From: Luidia sarsii
Lineage: Eukaryota; Echinodermata; Asteroidea; Paxillosida; Luidiidae
DNA: 64,000 nucleotides
Direction: 5' to 3'
Assembly: GCA_949987565.1 (NCBI GenBank)
Contig: OX465102.1
Span: forward strand, 27,535,370 to 27,599,369
The notes below the pieces were generated by a model. That model was not told where the DNA came from. It saw only the letters and a program-made list of their open reading frames with translations, and did no database searches. This document shows, piece after piece, positions 26,601 to 34,116 of the stretch. Position 1 is the first letter of the stretch; each line of letters opens with the position of its first letter. A program made the translations under genes and the position numbers.

Positions 26601-29600
26601 GGAAACTAAAGCCAGATGTGGTAAAGACAGATCGAGGGAGGGGGGGGGGGGAAGCAAAGAAAAGAAATCAGCAACAGGTTGGTGACTGTACAACCCTGCC
26701 TTGGCCCAGAGCCATGCGCAGCGCTCACTTTGCCCGGGCTACCTGAGGACTTGACTCAGTGGAAGCAGTGAATCACGCACCATCACATCGATGTGGATGT
26801 GATCCCTTGCCACCCAACCTTTCTGTCATGGGTCCTAATGGAATGAACCTAGAAATGAAAAAGAAAGAAAGAAGGAAATGTATAAATCTGAAGCTGGTTT
26901 TCTTGATGGTGGGCCTGCGTGTGCCTACCAATCACTTGAATGACTGACTGACTAGCATGGGCACCATTTGCCCGGGGTCATTATAGTGGGCACTGAGGTC
27001 ATCATGGGGATCACTGAGGTCGTGACCTCCCGACCCTTCACCTCAGTCTCTGACCTTTTGAACAGGACCAGGGGTGGGTTTCACAATGGGCCGAAGATTT
27101 GCACTACTCCTCTGCTGAAAGGGACCACTTGAATTGGCCAAGTAGCCTTTCCCTTTTTTTCGGGAGGTAAATCGGGTCCCGATGTGCAGTTGCCTTGAGT
27201 CCTGTCCTTCAGCCTACACCAGCGTTAGATTTGTCTCCAAGGCAGAATGCTGCCTTTAAGAATGGTGCTGCTGGGATCGAGGCTGGAGGTTGGAGGCTTG
27301 CATTTGGGTCATCCAAGGGAGTCTGCCATCTTCAACATTGCGTTATCAAATGAAAGATTGGTCTCTTTTTGTTCAGCTTTGAGTCAGCACAAGAGCGCCA
27401 TGGGCACTCTGAAGGAGGAGCATTGCACTCAGGTACGTCAGCAACCAATTCCTAGTGGTCTTTGATGGTTGGATTGATCAGCATTCAGTGCATTCCAACA
27501 CTGTGGGATCATATCTGTGGCTTTTTTGTCTATTTCCATATGTTCCTTGTTTCTTAGAACGCAGTGGCTGTTGTTACGGCAGTCGTCCGTGTGGTTCCCT
27601 GACTTCACAGTATTTGTCAGGATGTTTAGCTCTTGGAACCAGACTATCAGCTAATAGACTGGTTCAACCAGCATGCAATGCTGACGAAATACAATCAAGT
27701 CAGGGAACCACACGGGCGTCTGCCGTAACAACAGCCACTGCATTCTTAGAACAGCCCATTGTTAAAAAATAGATCCTCACTTGACAGAATCCCACTGATT
27801 ATTTTGTCATGATAAACTTGTTTCACCCACTTCTCCAAGTGACGGACACCTCATCACAGAGTGATAAGTTCCTACCTTCCTTCTGTGACAAGCCACTCTT
27901 TGATGGCAAGTTTGCTGTCCGTATGAAATGACAGTGACAGCATCCTGCAGTGTCAATTAGCTACTCTTAATTGGCAAGTCTTTAGTTGCTAGTCGATTGA
28001 CGAGCCGATTCTAGTCGCCAGTCTTGCAACTACAAGCCAGTGGCAAGTCTTTAGTTGCTAGTCGATTGACGAGCCGATTCTAGTCGCCAGTCTTGCAACT
28101 ACAAGCCACTCTTTAAGTGGCAAGTCATGCAGTGACAAGCCGGTTGTCATCGGCATTTTCCTTTGGTCCCCCAAAAAGAGCTTTGGAAATCTCTGATTAA
28201 AAAGCCACTAGACGCCACTCACTTCTTTGGGTTGCTGTTTTTGATTTGTTGGTTTTGATTTGCTTGCCTCCAGGTTGCGGAGCTGACGGCCTCCCACCAC
28301 CAGGCCGTGCAGGAGATGGAGGAGCATCACATCGAGGAGGTGTCCAAGATCCAGCAGCACCACCAGGAGCACGTGGAGGAGCTGGCCAGGCAGATGGACA
28401 TGGAGAAGGAGCAGCTCACGACCGAGGCCAGGGCCAAGCGCCAGGAGTTGCACGTACGTAAGAGCGTGGCGGGGGCTTACTGGCCAAAGAGACGGAGAGG
28501 GGCAACGTACGTTGCCGGGGTCGGAGTACAATGAGGGGTTGCTGCCAGATTATGAGGGAGGGTTCTGCCTTTTACCTACGTAGAATAGGAGGGCATTCTC
28601 AGGTCAGCCACAAGGAGGTACATGTATATGTAGGAGCTATGAGAAAGGTTCCGATCCCATAGTGGGACATTCTGCAAGGGCAGAACCCCAGACTCAGCAG
28701 CTGCGTGTAGATGTGAAAGAATCTACAATCAAATTTCCTTTCTGCCTTGTCTTGTTTAGAATTGGAACTCAAAAAGTGATCCCAATATGTTGCAAATTGT
28801 TTGCTTATTCGAATGACCAAAATTGAGGGGCTTTCACACTAGACGAAATTCCCGGGGGACTTATCGAAAAAAAATTCCCGGGGAATTCGGTCGGGCTATC
28901 CACACTGCGGAAGAAATCCCCGGGGATAAGCATTTCCCCGGGGATTCTTTTTTTTTTACCCCTGCTTGGGGGTAGGATAGAAGGAGAAAACTCCAAGGTT
29001 TTATGATTTCCACGGGGAAATGGGGTCCCCGGGAATTTCAAAATGGGTCCAGTGTGAATGGTTGCGGGGGTGTTGGCGGGGGTGAAAAAATCCCTCAAGC
29101 ATCGAGAGGCCCTGACACTATGACACTGGGCAGGACCTTTCTGAAATCTTGAAGGCATCCTTGAAGGCATGCTGGACAGAAACCTCAAGCCCTCTAAATT
29201 TGTGCACGCTTGAAACTTGTCGCTTGAGCTGACTGTTGTGTGAACTAATGAGTAATAACCATGCTTCTAAGATGGCGTCTTTGATAGTTTCTGAGAACTA
29301 AAGCCGCGTCCGCACTTGACTTAAAATGGGTAAACTAACCGAGCAAATGGGTAAATTGACCATTTTAAGTCCAGTGCGGACAGCCCAGGAAGTTTTCCTC
29401 CCAGGCAACTTACCCGACTCCAGTGGGTAGTTTAACCGACCAACTTCTGCCCGGTTAAATTGACCAGGTCAGTTTAACTGAGTCGATAAGTCCAATCCGG
29501 ACACGACGTCTCGGTAAACGATTCGGTAAAAAACCACATGCAGCGCCCTGCACGTTACGTAACTGTATGCAAGATGTACTGTATGCAAGACTCGTGCGGG

Positions 29601-32600
29601 CTCAGGGTAACAACGTGTTTGTGTACCTAGAGTACATGCACATGTACATGAGTCGGTTAGTTTTACCGATCGTCTTGGTTAGTTTACCCAAGTCGAATAG
29701 TCCAAGTGCAGACGCCTGGAAGATTTACCCATTGGAATGTTACCCACGGGCTCGGTAAAGAATAAGTCCAGTGCGGACACGGCTTATCTTGTTGGAAAGA
29801 GTGCTACTTCACCAGAAGGGGGCAATCTGAGTGCATGCTATGATAGAGGTGGGACCAATAAGCTGGTGACTGTCATTGTTGTCCATTTGATTGGGCAGGA
29901 CGAGGTGTACAAGTGGACATTCCAGTGTGAGAACCATAAGGAGAGGGTCCAGCGGCTTGAGGAGGCCCTGCAGAAGGACTCTGATGCCAAAGTGCAGGTA
30001 AGCCAGCTTTCTGGATGCACCAGTAGGTTTAGATGAGTCGTGGATTTGGCCTGGACCGGGACTTGGCCCTGAGACCTCTGTCTTACGGCGAGACTCTGTT
30101 TGAGAGCGATGCCCCATAGCTGAGATCCAGACAAACCTCTGCAGAGCCTGCAGTCCCTGAGAAGGGAGAAAGGGTCCAAGCCTCTGGCCATCCTTGCCGA
30201 TGGGCAATTAGGGAAGCAGCGAAGCTCCTCCAACCCTGGCAGGACCTCGGCCAGAGTCCTCAACGGTGCCCCATGACCGGCCCGCGGCTGCCGCCTCCAT
30301 CTCTACCGTGTGCCTGGGAAGCTTAACCCACATATGGATGACTGGTCTCCAGACCCCTCCTCGGTACAACCTTCCCCAGCAAGCCCCGGGTGCAGCTGGA
30401 CAGACCAGTTGAGGGTATCGCAGACTCGGATCTCTGTCCTCTGACTCATGGTCATTGCCATCAATTACTGTAGTGCGACAGGGTCCTTCCTGTCAATGTA
30501 CTTAATTTATGTCTGTGGATGTCATAGTCTCCCAGACCAAAATTACAGTACATACATGTACATGTATCAAAAATCAAGGCAACTCTCTGAACTCCGCTAT
30601 AGTCAAATCGTCTATCAACCACTTTCGATCTTGTTTCCAATGACCTTCCCAGACTTAAAGTGATAAACAAAAATGTTGCAAACTGCTTACTGACTAAAAT
30701 TACCAAAAATGCAAATCTCAAAATTTAGTGGGCCTGATGTTTCGATCCCAGCAGGGCCTCTCTCAAAGGCAGAGGGAAAGGTCCTGCTAGGATTGAAATG
30801 TCAGGCCCACTAAATTTTGAGATACCGGTATCTGTGCTTAATTTGACTGTGCTAATCTAAGGATTGACCTCAAAGGCTGCCAGTTTTGAGCATGGTTTGT
30901 GATGTGGTTTACATACCACAATGGTAACAGCAATAATGCAAGAGGAAGCATTTCTCTCCTCAAAACAGGCCGCTATCTTGGAGAAGAGGAAACTGGAGGC
31001 AGATGTAGAGAGCATGAAGTCGGTGGAGGAACTGAGGGCCAACCAGCTCATTGAGCTCAGACGGGAGAATATGGCCATTAAGAAAGATGTAAGTACAACG
31101 TATGCTCTCACGTGCCTATTGCCTAATGCCGTACTCCTCAACCAAATCATCGTCAAGACCCCAGGGCCATCCAGAATGTCACAGCTGTTCAGATACGGTC
31201 ACAGCTTTGAAGATACATTCACAGCTATCCAGGCACTTTTACATCTATCCAGATACAATCACAGCTACACGTATACATATGGGTACAATCACAGCTGTCT
31301 GGGTACAATCACAGTTATCCAGATGTGATCGCAGCTATCCAGACACAATCACAGCCATCCTGGGACAGTGACATCTGGCGCAATCATAGCTACATGTATC
31401 TAGATGCAAACACAGCTTATTAAGATGTAGTCAAAGCTATATGGATACCATCTCACTGCTATTGGGATACGGTCACAGCTGTTTAGATACGGTCATGGCT
31501 ATTCAGAGACAATCATAATAACTATAATAACTAATCATAATAACTAATAATCATATAACTAACTAATAATCATATAACTATCTACACGTATATGCAAATG
31601 CACGTATATGCAAATGCAGCTATCCAGATACAGTCAAGGCTATCTGGATACAATCACTGCTGTTGAGATACAGTCACAGCTATTGAGATGAAATCATAGC
31701 TATCCCGAGTCCAGACACAATGTCCCTGATGAGAGTGCACACGGCGAGCCATTTACATCAACCCAGACACCAGCCAGCAGCTGATAAGCGCAGTCAGCCA
31801 AGAGAAAATGCCACCTGTTCACTGGTATCTGTGATTCAGAACTTGGTGCACATTGGCTTCAGGAGGTGAGGTAGGGAGGTGATGGATTTGCCTGATGGAT
31901 CTGACTTCCTGAAATTTCTTTCTTTCAGCTGGAGAAGCTGCCGATAAAGGAGGACGAGATTCTGCGTCTGAAAGCCAAGGTGGAGGACCTTCAAGCCATG
32001 ATGGTCAAGAAGCATGACTATCAACAGTAAGATTATTCTCTTGCTCTCCATCTCCCTGTAACTGTCCCTTTCCCTCTGCCCTTCTCCCTCCCCCGTCTCC
32101 CATCCCTCTTCCCCCCTCTCTCTCCCTTCCTCTCCCCTTCCTCTCCCCCTCTCTCTCCCTTCCTCTCCTCCTCCCTCTCCCCTTACCCCCTGTCCCCCTT
32201 CCTCTCCTCCTCCCTCTCTCCCTCTCCCCTCTCTCCCCTTCCTCTCCTCCTCCCTCTCTCCCTCTCTCTCCCTTCCTCTCCTCCTCCCTCTCCCCCTCTC
32301 TCTCCCTTCCTCTCCTCCTCCCTCTACCCCACCCCTCTCTCTCCCTTCCTCTCATCCCTTTCCCCCTTACCCTCTCTCCCCCTTCCTCTCCTCCTCCCTC
32401 TCCTCCTCACCCCCTCTCTCTCCCTTCCTCTCCTCCTCCCTCTCCCCTCTCTCCCTTCCTCTCCCCTCACCCCCTCCCTCCCCTTCCTCCCCTCCCTCTC
32501 CCCCTCTCTCCCTCTCTCTCCCTCCCTCTCCCCTCACCCCCTCTCTCCCCCTTCCTCTCACCCTCACCTCCTCTCTCTCCCTTCCTCTCCTCCTCCCTCT

Positions 32601-34032
32601 CCCCCTCACCTCCTCTCTCCCCCTTCCTCTTCTCCTCCCTCTCCCCCTAACCCCCTCTCTCTCCCTCCCTCTCCTCCTCCCTCTCCCCTCTCTCCCTTCC
32701 TCTCCCCTCACCCCTTCTCTCCCCCTTCCTCTCACCCTCACCCCTCTCTCACCCTTCCTCTCCTCCTCCCTCTCCCCCTCACCCCCTCTCTTTCCCTTCC
32801 TCTTCTCCTCCCTCTCCCCCTCACCCCCTCTCTCTCCCTTCCTCTCCTCCTCCCTCTCCTCCTCCCTCTCCACCTCCAAGATTGAGATCATGCAAGTGTC
32901 TGTGACAATTAAGGCTAATGACAGGGGAGGTGACAAATCAAGAGTGGTTTGCAGTGACACCACATTAAGGTATCTCTTTCATGAGTGTGTGTAGTTCTCT
33001 TAACTCGGTTCTTTTCAAAAAGGCCACGCTCACAAAGAGATTATCTTACATAGTGTCACTCACAGTGAGCCACCCATTATCTAAAGACTAGCAATCTGCT
33101 GCCGCATACCATAATGCCATTCCCTTTTCAGATGACATTGTCAACCACAGAGCAACTTTGTCATTGTCCCGCGTTGAAAACCTCCCCCCCCCCCAGTATG
33201 CAGCAATTGTGACCCGGCACAGCATAATGAGGAATAACCCCACTTTTGAGATTTTGAGGTTTTCTAATGATGTGAAAGAGTATACCATTAGCTTTCAAAT
33301 GATATCAAAATATAATATCCTCTAATACTTAACATTTCCGAAAATAAAAATAAAGAAAATTGATTTGTAATCGAATTGTGTAGATACTTTAACTTCAGGC
33401 GTTGTTTACTCAAAAAGTGTTTTGGTGGGATATTCCTCATGTCGTTGTGCCGGGTCGCAAATGTAGAGGGCATGACGTTTCAATCCTGGCAGGACACTTT
33501 TCAAAGGCAGATATCTAATGTGTTAGGTTGGGGGCGCACCAAGTCAAGTGTCTCATTCTGATGAGGTGTGGTCCCAGAGAAAACCAAAACAAGTTCTTCT
33601 CCAATCAGTCTTTTGTATGAGAGCAAGTGTGATTCTCTCTCATGTCGCTGTGCCGGGTCACAATTGTGTGAGGGATTTTTGTTTTTAGTCACTCGAGCTG
33701 AGCATGTGCGTCTGCATGCCTTCTCTTCTCCCGTCTGCAGGCAGCTCTCCTCAGACCACATCACGCTGCGGGAGAACTACGAGCGGGAGGTGAATGAGAA
33801 GAAGCGCCTGTCCATGGAGAAGGAGCAGCTGTCCTGGCGCCTGTCGCTCCACTCGGAGGGCTCCTCCCCCGTCTCTCTCTCGCCCGGCCACACCTTCTTC
33901 CCCTGCACCTCGCCCTCCCGCTCCCCGACCCGCTCCCCGAACCCTTCCCCGTCGGTGCTCAAGCAGAGCCTGTCGCGCTCCAGCTCCCTGGAGAGCCACG
34001 AGAGCGGGGTCTTCTCCCCGCAGACGGGCTAG
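501..34032 (+). CDS. MTUS-like: CAP-Gly / MTUS-family microtubule plus-end protein (13 exons, 5' partial)
   Basis: The coding exons are 501-3858, 6396-6548, 12095-12280, 16011-16127, 23175-23398, 23814-23895, 25806-25964, 27377-27432, 28274-28453, 29899-29997, 30969-31088, 31929-32026 and 33741-34032. Joined, they give 1707 residues and a TAG stop, with matching phases at every junction. Seen: SRIP at residues 6-9; a CAP-Gly domain at about 69-138 with the GKNDG signature at 108-112; a second SRIP at 187-190; Ser/Gln, Glu-Pro, Ala and His/Gln runs; a coiled coil at about 1290-1650; and a Ser/Pro-rich tail. Known: CAP-Gly binds EEY/F tails of tubulin and EBs, SxIP binds EB1, and MTUS proteins are microtubule and plus-end factors. 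The coiled coil follows MTUS1/2 in order, including the LCEARTKELNLL start and the EKKRLSMEKEQLSWRL end. Inferred: a plus-end tracking protein. The first exon(s) and the start codon lie upstream. A CLIP-type protein is less likely because only one CAP-Gly and no zinc knuckle are present. Confidence 0.9.
4515..4822. repeat. Element with repeated ACTAGCCCGCCGGGCTAGT-like palindromes
   Basis: Four or more imperfect copies of a GC-centred palindrome around CCGGGCTAG sit at both sides of an AT-rich core (about 4551-4560, 4576-4600, 4722-4740, 4790-4801). GCTTAAGG on the left and GCTAAGG on the right hint at element ends. It is an unclassified dispersed repeat. Confidence 0.5.
6282..6305. repeat. 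(GAAT)n microsatellite
   Basis: Six consecutive AATG units lie about 90 bases upstream of the exon at 6396. Confidence 0.85.
6396..6548 (+). CDS. MTUS-like: Exon b (153 nt, phase 1-1)
   Basis: The acceptor is CCCCAG at 6390-6395 and the donor GTAAAT is at 6549. The encoded segment starts GGNKPANKTTKSLRH and is basic and Ser/Thr-rich. Both ends are phase 1 and the length is a multiple of three, so the exon could be skipped without a frame change. Confidence 0.85.
10019..10175 (-). mobile_element. tRNA-derived SINE fragment
   Basis: On the minus strand this reads as the SINE seen at 58447-58747: a tRNA-like head (boxes reversed around CCGCCTGAGCTACATG, with a GTATCCAGCCC start) and then a GGCAGCCTTCCCAAATAG-type segment and TTGTGCCAGTCAGAAGC. 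It has diverged from the 58-kb copy. Confidence 0.65.
10480..10498. repeat. Poly(A) run
   Basis: About 19 A residues abut a hairpin-repeat copy. Confidence 0.85.
10499..10654. mobile_element. Hairpin repeat (Penelope 3'-end type), degenerate
   Basis: It has the TGTTGCAAACTGCTCACT leader followed by diverged arms around CTAGCAGGAC and GTCCTGCTAG. See the full copy at 51939-52114. Confidence 0.7.
12095..12280 (+). CDS. MTUS-like: Exon c (186 nt, phase 1-1)
   Basis: The acceptor is a T-run followed by GTACAG (12089-12094) and the donor GTGAGC is at 12281. It encodes a Ser/Pro/Lys-rich linker that begins EEQSSYPAPRSQG and ends NGVTVVDAG. Both ends are phase 1. Confidence 0.83.
14255..14490 (+). 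mobile_element. tRNA-derived SINE
   Basis: It parallels 58447-58690 in order: TAGCCAGGTTT, GGAGATATAC, CTTCTGACTGG, GACTATTTGGG, then a tRNA-like head (AGCTGGATAGGTCAGACGGG with a GTTCAAAT B box) and an AT-rich tail. The B box is degraded. Confidence 0.7.
15068..15724. mobile_element. TIR element (TTACGATGGAT family), interrupted
   Basis: The left arm (15068-15150: GATTTCACAAAGC, ACTTACGATGGATAACTC) is complementary to the right arm at about 15645-15724. The hairpin repeat at 15170-15372 lies between them, so it probably inserted later. Shorter relatives are at 36178-36330 and 40868-40985. Confidence 0.65.
15170..15372. mobile_element. Hairpin repeat, near-complete copy
   Basis: The leader GATATACAAAAATGTTGC is followed by long complementary arms (GGGCCTGACGTTTCGATCC against GGATCGAAACGTCAGGCCC). 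A small extra CTTTCTC segment sits at the centre. Confidence 0.85.
16011..16127 (+). CDS. MTUS-like: Exon d (117 nt, phase 1-1)
   Basis: The acceptor is TGCCATGTAG (ending 16010) and the donor GTGAGC is at 16128. It encodes 39 residues rich in Arg, Ser and Lys (GPVRSGGASTRLPRSSLLL and onward). The reading frame continues only in the frame predicted by exon c. It is the weakest exon by length, but its phases and composition match the neighbours. Confidence 0.78.
17087..17520. repeat. Minisatellite, ~21-bp unit ATCACATGCAACTACTACTT
   Basis: About 20 near-identical tandem units of 20-22 bases (TCACATGCAA plus CTNCTACTT variants) occur. In the middle, units alternate in pairs (ACTACTACTTT then TTCTACTTAA), suggesting a 42-bp higher-order repeat. 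The open frames across it are by-products of the repeat. Confidence 0.92.
18293..18526. mobile_element. MITE with ~40-bp terminal inverted repeats
   Basis: The ends GGCCGTTTATGAAATGAAGG and its near-complement CCTTCATTTCGTAAACGGCC enclose 234 bases. Inner arms carry GGCTCGGGCTTAGGC and GCCTGAGCCCGAGCC. A second copy near 41.2-41.7 kb is split by another insertion. Confidence 0.82.
20590..20617. repeat. (GA)n microsatellite
   Basis: This is a run of GA dinucleotides followed by a purine-rich stretch. Confidence 0.9.
20816..20850. repeat. (GT)n microsatellite
   Basis: GT repeats are interrupted by GC steps. Confidence 0.88.
22600..23060. repeat. Composite dispersed repeat upstream of exon e
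   Basis: ACAACCTTCCCC, CCTGGGTGCAGCTG, ATCGTAGACTCAGATC and ATTGACCTCA occur in the same order as in 30350-30915. A hairpin-repeat copy (22886-22998) sits between TTTTGTGAT and its continuation GTGATGTGGTTTACATAC. Confidence 0.65.
22886..22998. mobile_element. Hairpin repeat copy
   Basis: It has complementary arms GATCCTAGGAGGACCTTTCT and GAAAGGTCCTGCTGGGATCG around a short AGATAAGATAG centre. Confidence 0.8.
23175..23398 (+). CDS. MTUS-like: Exon e: start of MTUS-type coiled coil
   Basis: The acceptor is TTTCCGTCCAG (ending 23174) and the donor GTAGGC is at 23399. Phase is 1 in, 0 out. A Ser/Gly linker leads into AEVKRLEALCEARTKELNLL and then GLDAMAVLVQYLTTK. This corresponds to the segment that opens the conserved C-terminus of MTUS1/ATIP1 (Cys-Glu followed by an ALTVVIQ-like stretch). 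Confidence 0.88.
23456..23616 (-). mobile_element. Hairpin repeat copy, leader on the right
   Basis: The arms are followed by GGTCATTTTAGTCAGTAATC and AGTTTGCAACATTTTTG, the complement of the usual leader. Confidence 0.82.
23653..23750 (-). mobile_element. tRNA-derived SINE head
   Basis: The reversed B box (GGGACTTGAACCGGAGACC) and reversed A box (CTCTTCCATCTGAGCTATCC) are spaced as in a tRNA. The rest of the SINE is missing, and exon f begins 63 bases further on. Confidence 0.75.
23814..23895 (+). CDS. MTUS-like: Exon f (82 nt), coiled coil
   Basis: The acceptor is TGTTCTTGCAG (ending 23813) and the donor GTAGGT is at 23896. Phase is 0 in, 1 out. It encodes LDAFETPNLKSRIHELERQL followed by EDAKHLT, which is heptad-like. 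Confidence 0.86.
24389..24854. mobile_element. Non-autonomous DNA transposon with 6-bp TTTATA duplication
   Basis: The ends GGGCCGTTCCCACTACA and TGTAGTGAGAACGGCC are inverted repeats, flanked on both sides by TTTATA (24383-24388 and 24855-24860). The interior is packed with the palindromes TCGCGATTTAAATCGCGA and AATAATCGCGTTTATT. There is no coding capacity. Confidence 0.8.
25120..25745. mobile_element. Cluster of hairpin-repeat units
   Basis: After a leader at about 25360 there are at least seven half-units of CTAGCAGGACCTTTCTCAAA or its complement within 300 bases, in mixed orientation. An isolated degenerate copy lies at about 25125-25220. Confidence 0.85.
25806..25964 (+). CDS. MTUS-like: Exon g (159 nt), coiled coil
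   Basis: The acceptor is CTCCGTCAG (ending 25805) and the donor GTGTGT is at 25965, a weaker donor than the others. Phase is 1 in and out. The encoded segment is a charged Glu/Gln/Leu-rich coiled coil (AQKEEELGCIQRELVETRR and onward). Confidence 0.85.
25965..27376 (+). other. Intron
   Basis: It holds three tandem tRNA-like segments (26035-26297) and a degenerate hairpin repeat near 27240-27290. I recognise nothing in 26300-27235. Confidence 0.68.
26035..26297 (-). repeat. Tandem tRNA-like segments (~101-bp period)
   Basis: Three copies on the minus strand each end in a reversed A box (TCTTACCACCTGNGGTAT). The two complete copies have the reversed B box GGACTTGAACCC. They look like amplified SINE heads rather than working tRNA genes. 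Confidence 0.75.
27377..27432 (+). CDS. MTUS-like: Exon h (56 nt), coiled coil
   Basis: The acceptor is TTTTTGTTCAG (ending 27376) and the donor GTACGT is at 27433. Phase is 1 in, 0 out. It encodes ALSQHKSAMGTLKEEHCTQ. It was found by phase and splice-site matching. Confidence 0.8.
27559..27744. mobile_element. MITE, copy 1 (ACGCAGTGGCTGTTGTTACGG ends)
   Basis: The arms ACGCAGTGGCTGTTGTTACG and CGTAACAACAGCCACTGC are complementary, and the complementarity extends about 50 bases inwards through GTGTGGTTCCCTGACTT. TTCTTAGAA lies on both sides. A close second copy is at 39805-39990. Confidence 0.82.
27972..28109. repeat. Recent 69-bp tandem duplication
   Basis: Two essentially identical units begin GGCAAGTCTTTAGTTGCTAG and end ACTACAAGCCA. 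Shorter CAAGTC/CAAGCC words around them suggest an older repeat. Confidence 0.88.
28274..28453 (+). CDS. MTUS-like: Exon i (180 nt), coiled coil
   Basis: The acceptor is TGCCTCCAG (ending 28273) and the donor GTACGTAAG is at 28454. Phase is 0 in and out. It encodes 60 residues with very high Glu/Gln/His content (VAELTASHHQAVQEMEEHH and onward), a continuous coiled coil. Confidence 0.86.
28826..29080. mobile_element. MITE with CCCGGGGAATT-rich ends
   Basis: TTCACACTAGACGAAATTCC on the left is complementary to GGGAATTTCAAAATGGGTCC and AGTGTGAA on the right, with a few mismatches. The core is T-rich. Confidence 0.65.
29300..29786. mobile_element. MITE with AAGCCGCGTCCGCACT ends
   Basis: AAGCCGCGTCCGCACTTGAC (left) and AGTCCAGTGCGGACACGGCT (right) are inverted repeats. 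Subterminal GTAAACTAACCGA/GGTTAGTTTACC repeats occur inside. There is no coding capacity. Confidence 0.78.
29899..29997 (+). CDS. MTUS-like: Exon j (99 nt), coiled coil
   Basis: The acceptor is TTGATTGGGCAG (ending 29898) and the donor GTAAGC is at 29998. Phase is 0 in and out. It encodes DEVYKWTFQCENHKERVQRL followed by EEALQKDSDAKVQ. Confidence 0.84.
30350..30915. repeat. Composite dispersed repeat upstream of exon k
   Basis: This is the counterpart of 22600-23060, here interrupted by the block at 30500-30827. It ends in GTGATGTGGTTTACATACC. Confidence 0.62.
30500..30827. mobile_element. Penelope-terminus block plus hairpin repeat
   Basis: TTATGTCTGTGGATGTCATAG, CTCCCAGACCAAAATTACAG and CAAGGCAACTCTCTGAACTC match the minus strand of about 47050-47340. 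The leader and a hairpin (arms around GATCCCAGCAGG and CCTGCTAGGATT) follow. Confidence 0.78.
30969..31088 (+). CDS. MTUS-like: Exon k (120 nt), coiled coil
   Basis: The acceptor is CTCAAAACAG (ending 30968) with a poor pyrimidine tract, and the donor GTAAGT is at 31089. Phase is 0 in and out. It encodes AAILEKRKLEADVESMKS and onward, aligning in order with the LEQELESLKAV-type block of MTUS1. Confidence 0.85.
31089..31928 (+). other. Intron
   Basis: It is dominated by a degenerate satellite (31165-31710). The remainder is plain intron. Confidence 0.75.
31165..31710. repeat. Degenerate satellite, ~18-20-bp unit ACAGCTATCCAGATACAATC
   Basis: About 25 diverged units of (C/G)ACAGCTATC followed by (C/T)(A/G)GATAC(A/G)(A/G)TC are present. 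A separate short ATAACTAATAATCAT tract lies at about 31515-31580. Confidence 0.8.
31929..32026 (+). CDS. MTUS-like: Exon l (98 nt), coiled coil
   Basis: The acceptor is TTCTTTCTTTCAG (ending 31928) and the donor GTAAGA is at 32027. Phase is 0 in, 2 out. It encodes LEKLPIKEDEILRLKAKVED and then LQAMMVKKHDYQ. A very long pyrimidine tract follows immediately after the donor. Confidence 0.86.
32030..32880. repeat. ~850-bp polypyrimidine tract (CTCTCCCTTCCTCTCCTCCT type)
   Basis: The plus strand is almost purely C and T, in units such as CCCTCTCTCTCCCTTCCTCT with occasional A. The minus strand reads as long Arg/Glu/Gly open frames that are artefacts. Such tracts can adopt triplex (H-DNA) forms. 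Confidence 0.92.
33208..33461. mobile_element. MITE with TTGTGACCCGGCACA ends
   Basis: TTGTGACCCGGCACAGCATA and the complementary TGTCGTTGTGCCGGGTCGCA bound an AT-rich 254-bp unit. GAGGAATA/TATTCCTC continues the arms inward. Confidence 0.8.
33741..34032 (+). CDS. MTUS-like: Exon m (terminal coding exon)
   Basis: The acceptor is CCCGTCTGCAG (ending 33740). Phase is 2 in, and TAG is at 34030-34032. It completes the coiled coil with NEKKRLSMEKEQLSWRLS, a close match to the final MTUS1/2 heptads. A tail of Ser-Pro repeats follows (SPSRSPTRSPNPSPS) and ends FSPQTG. Vertebrate MTUS proteins also end in a short Ser/Pro-rich tail. Confidence 0.9.
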
Positions 34033-34116
34033 CCAGCATCGCGGCCCACGAAGGCAGGGCCGGGGGCTGTCCCTTAGAGAGACTTTCCCAGCCCAAAGGT
34101 TCATTTGCACGCAGAC

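Larger units (their letters stand above)
27433..28273 (+). other. Intron
   Basis: It holds a palindromic MITE (27559-27744) and a 69-bp tandem duplication (27972-28109). Confidence 0.7.
28454..29898 (+). other. Intron
   Basis: It holds two TIR elements (28826-29080 and 29300-29786) and a degenerate hairpin repeat between them (about 29105-29205). Confidence 0.7.
29998..30968 (+). other. Intron
   Basis: It holds a tRNA-like remnant near 30045-30095 (minus), the composite repeat also seen at 22.6-23.06 kb, and a Penelope-terminus block with a hairpin repeat (30500-30827). Confidence 0.7.
32027..33740 (+). other. Intron
   Basis: It holds the pyrimidine tract (32030-32880), a TIR element (33208-33461) and a degenerate hairpin repeat (about 33465-33520). 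A lone element end, CTGTGCCGGGTCACAATTG, is at about 33648-33667. Confidence 0.72.

Noticed and set aside
32367..32963. 198-residue minus-strand open frame rich in Arg/Glu/Gly
   Set aside because: It is the complement of the pyrimidine tract. Any frame through it stays open and the composition is pure repeat.
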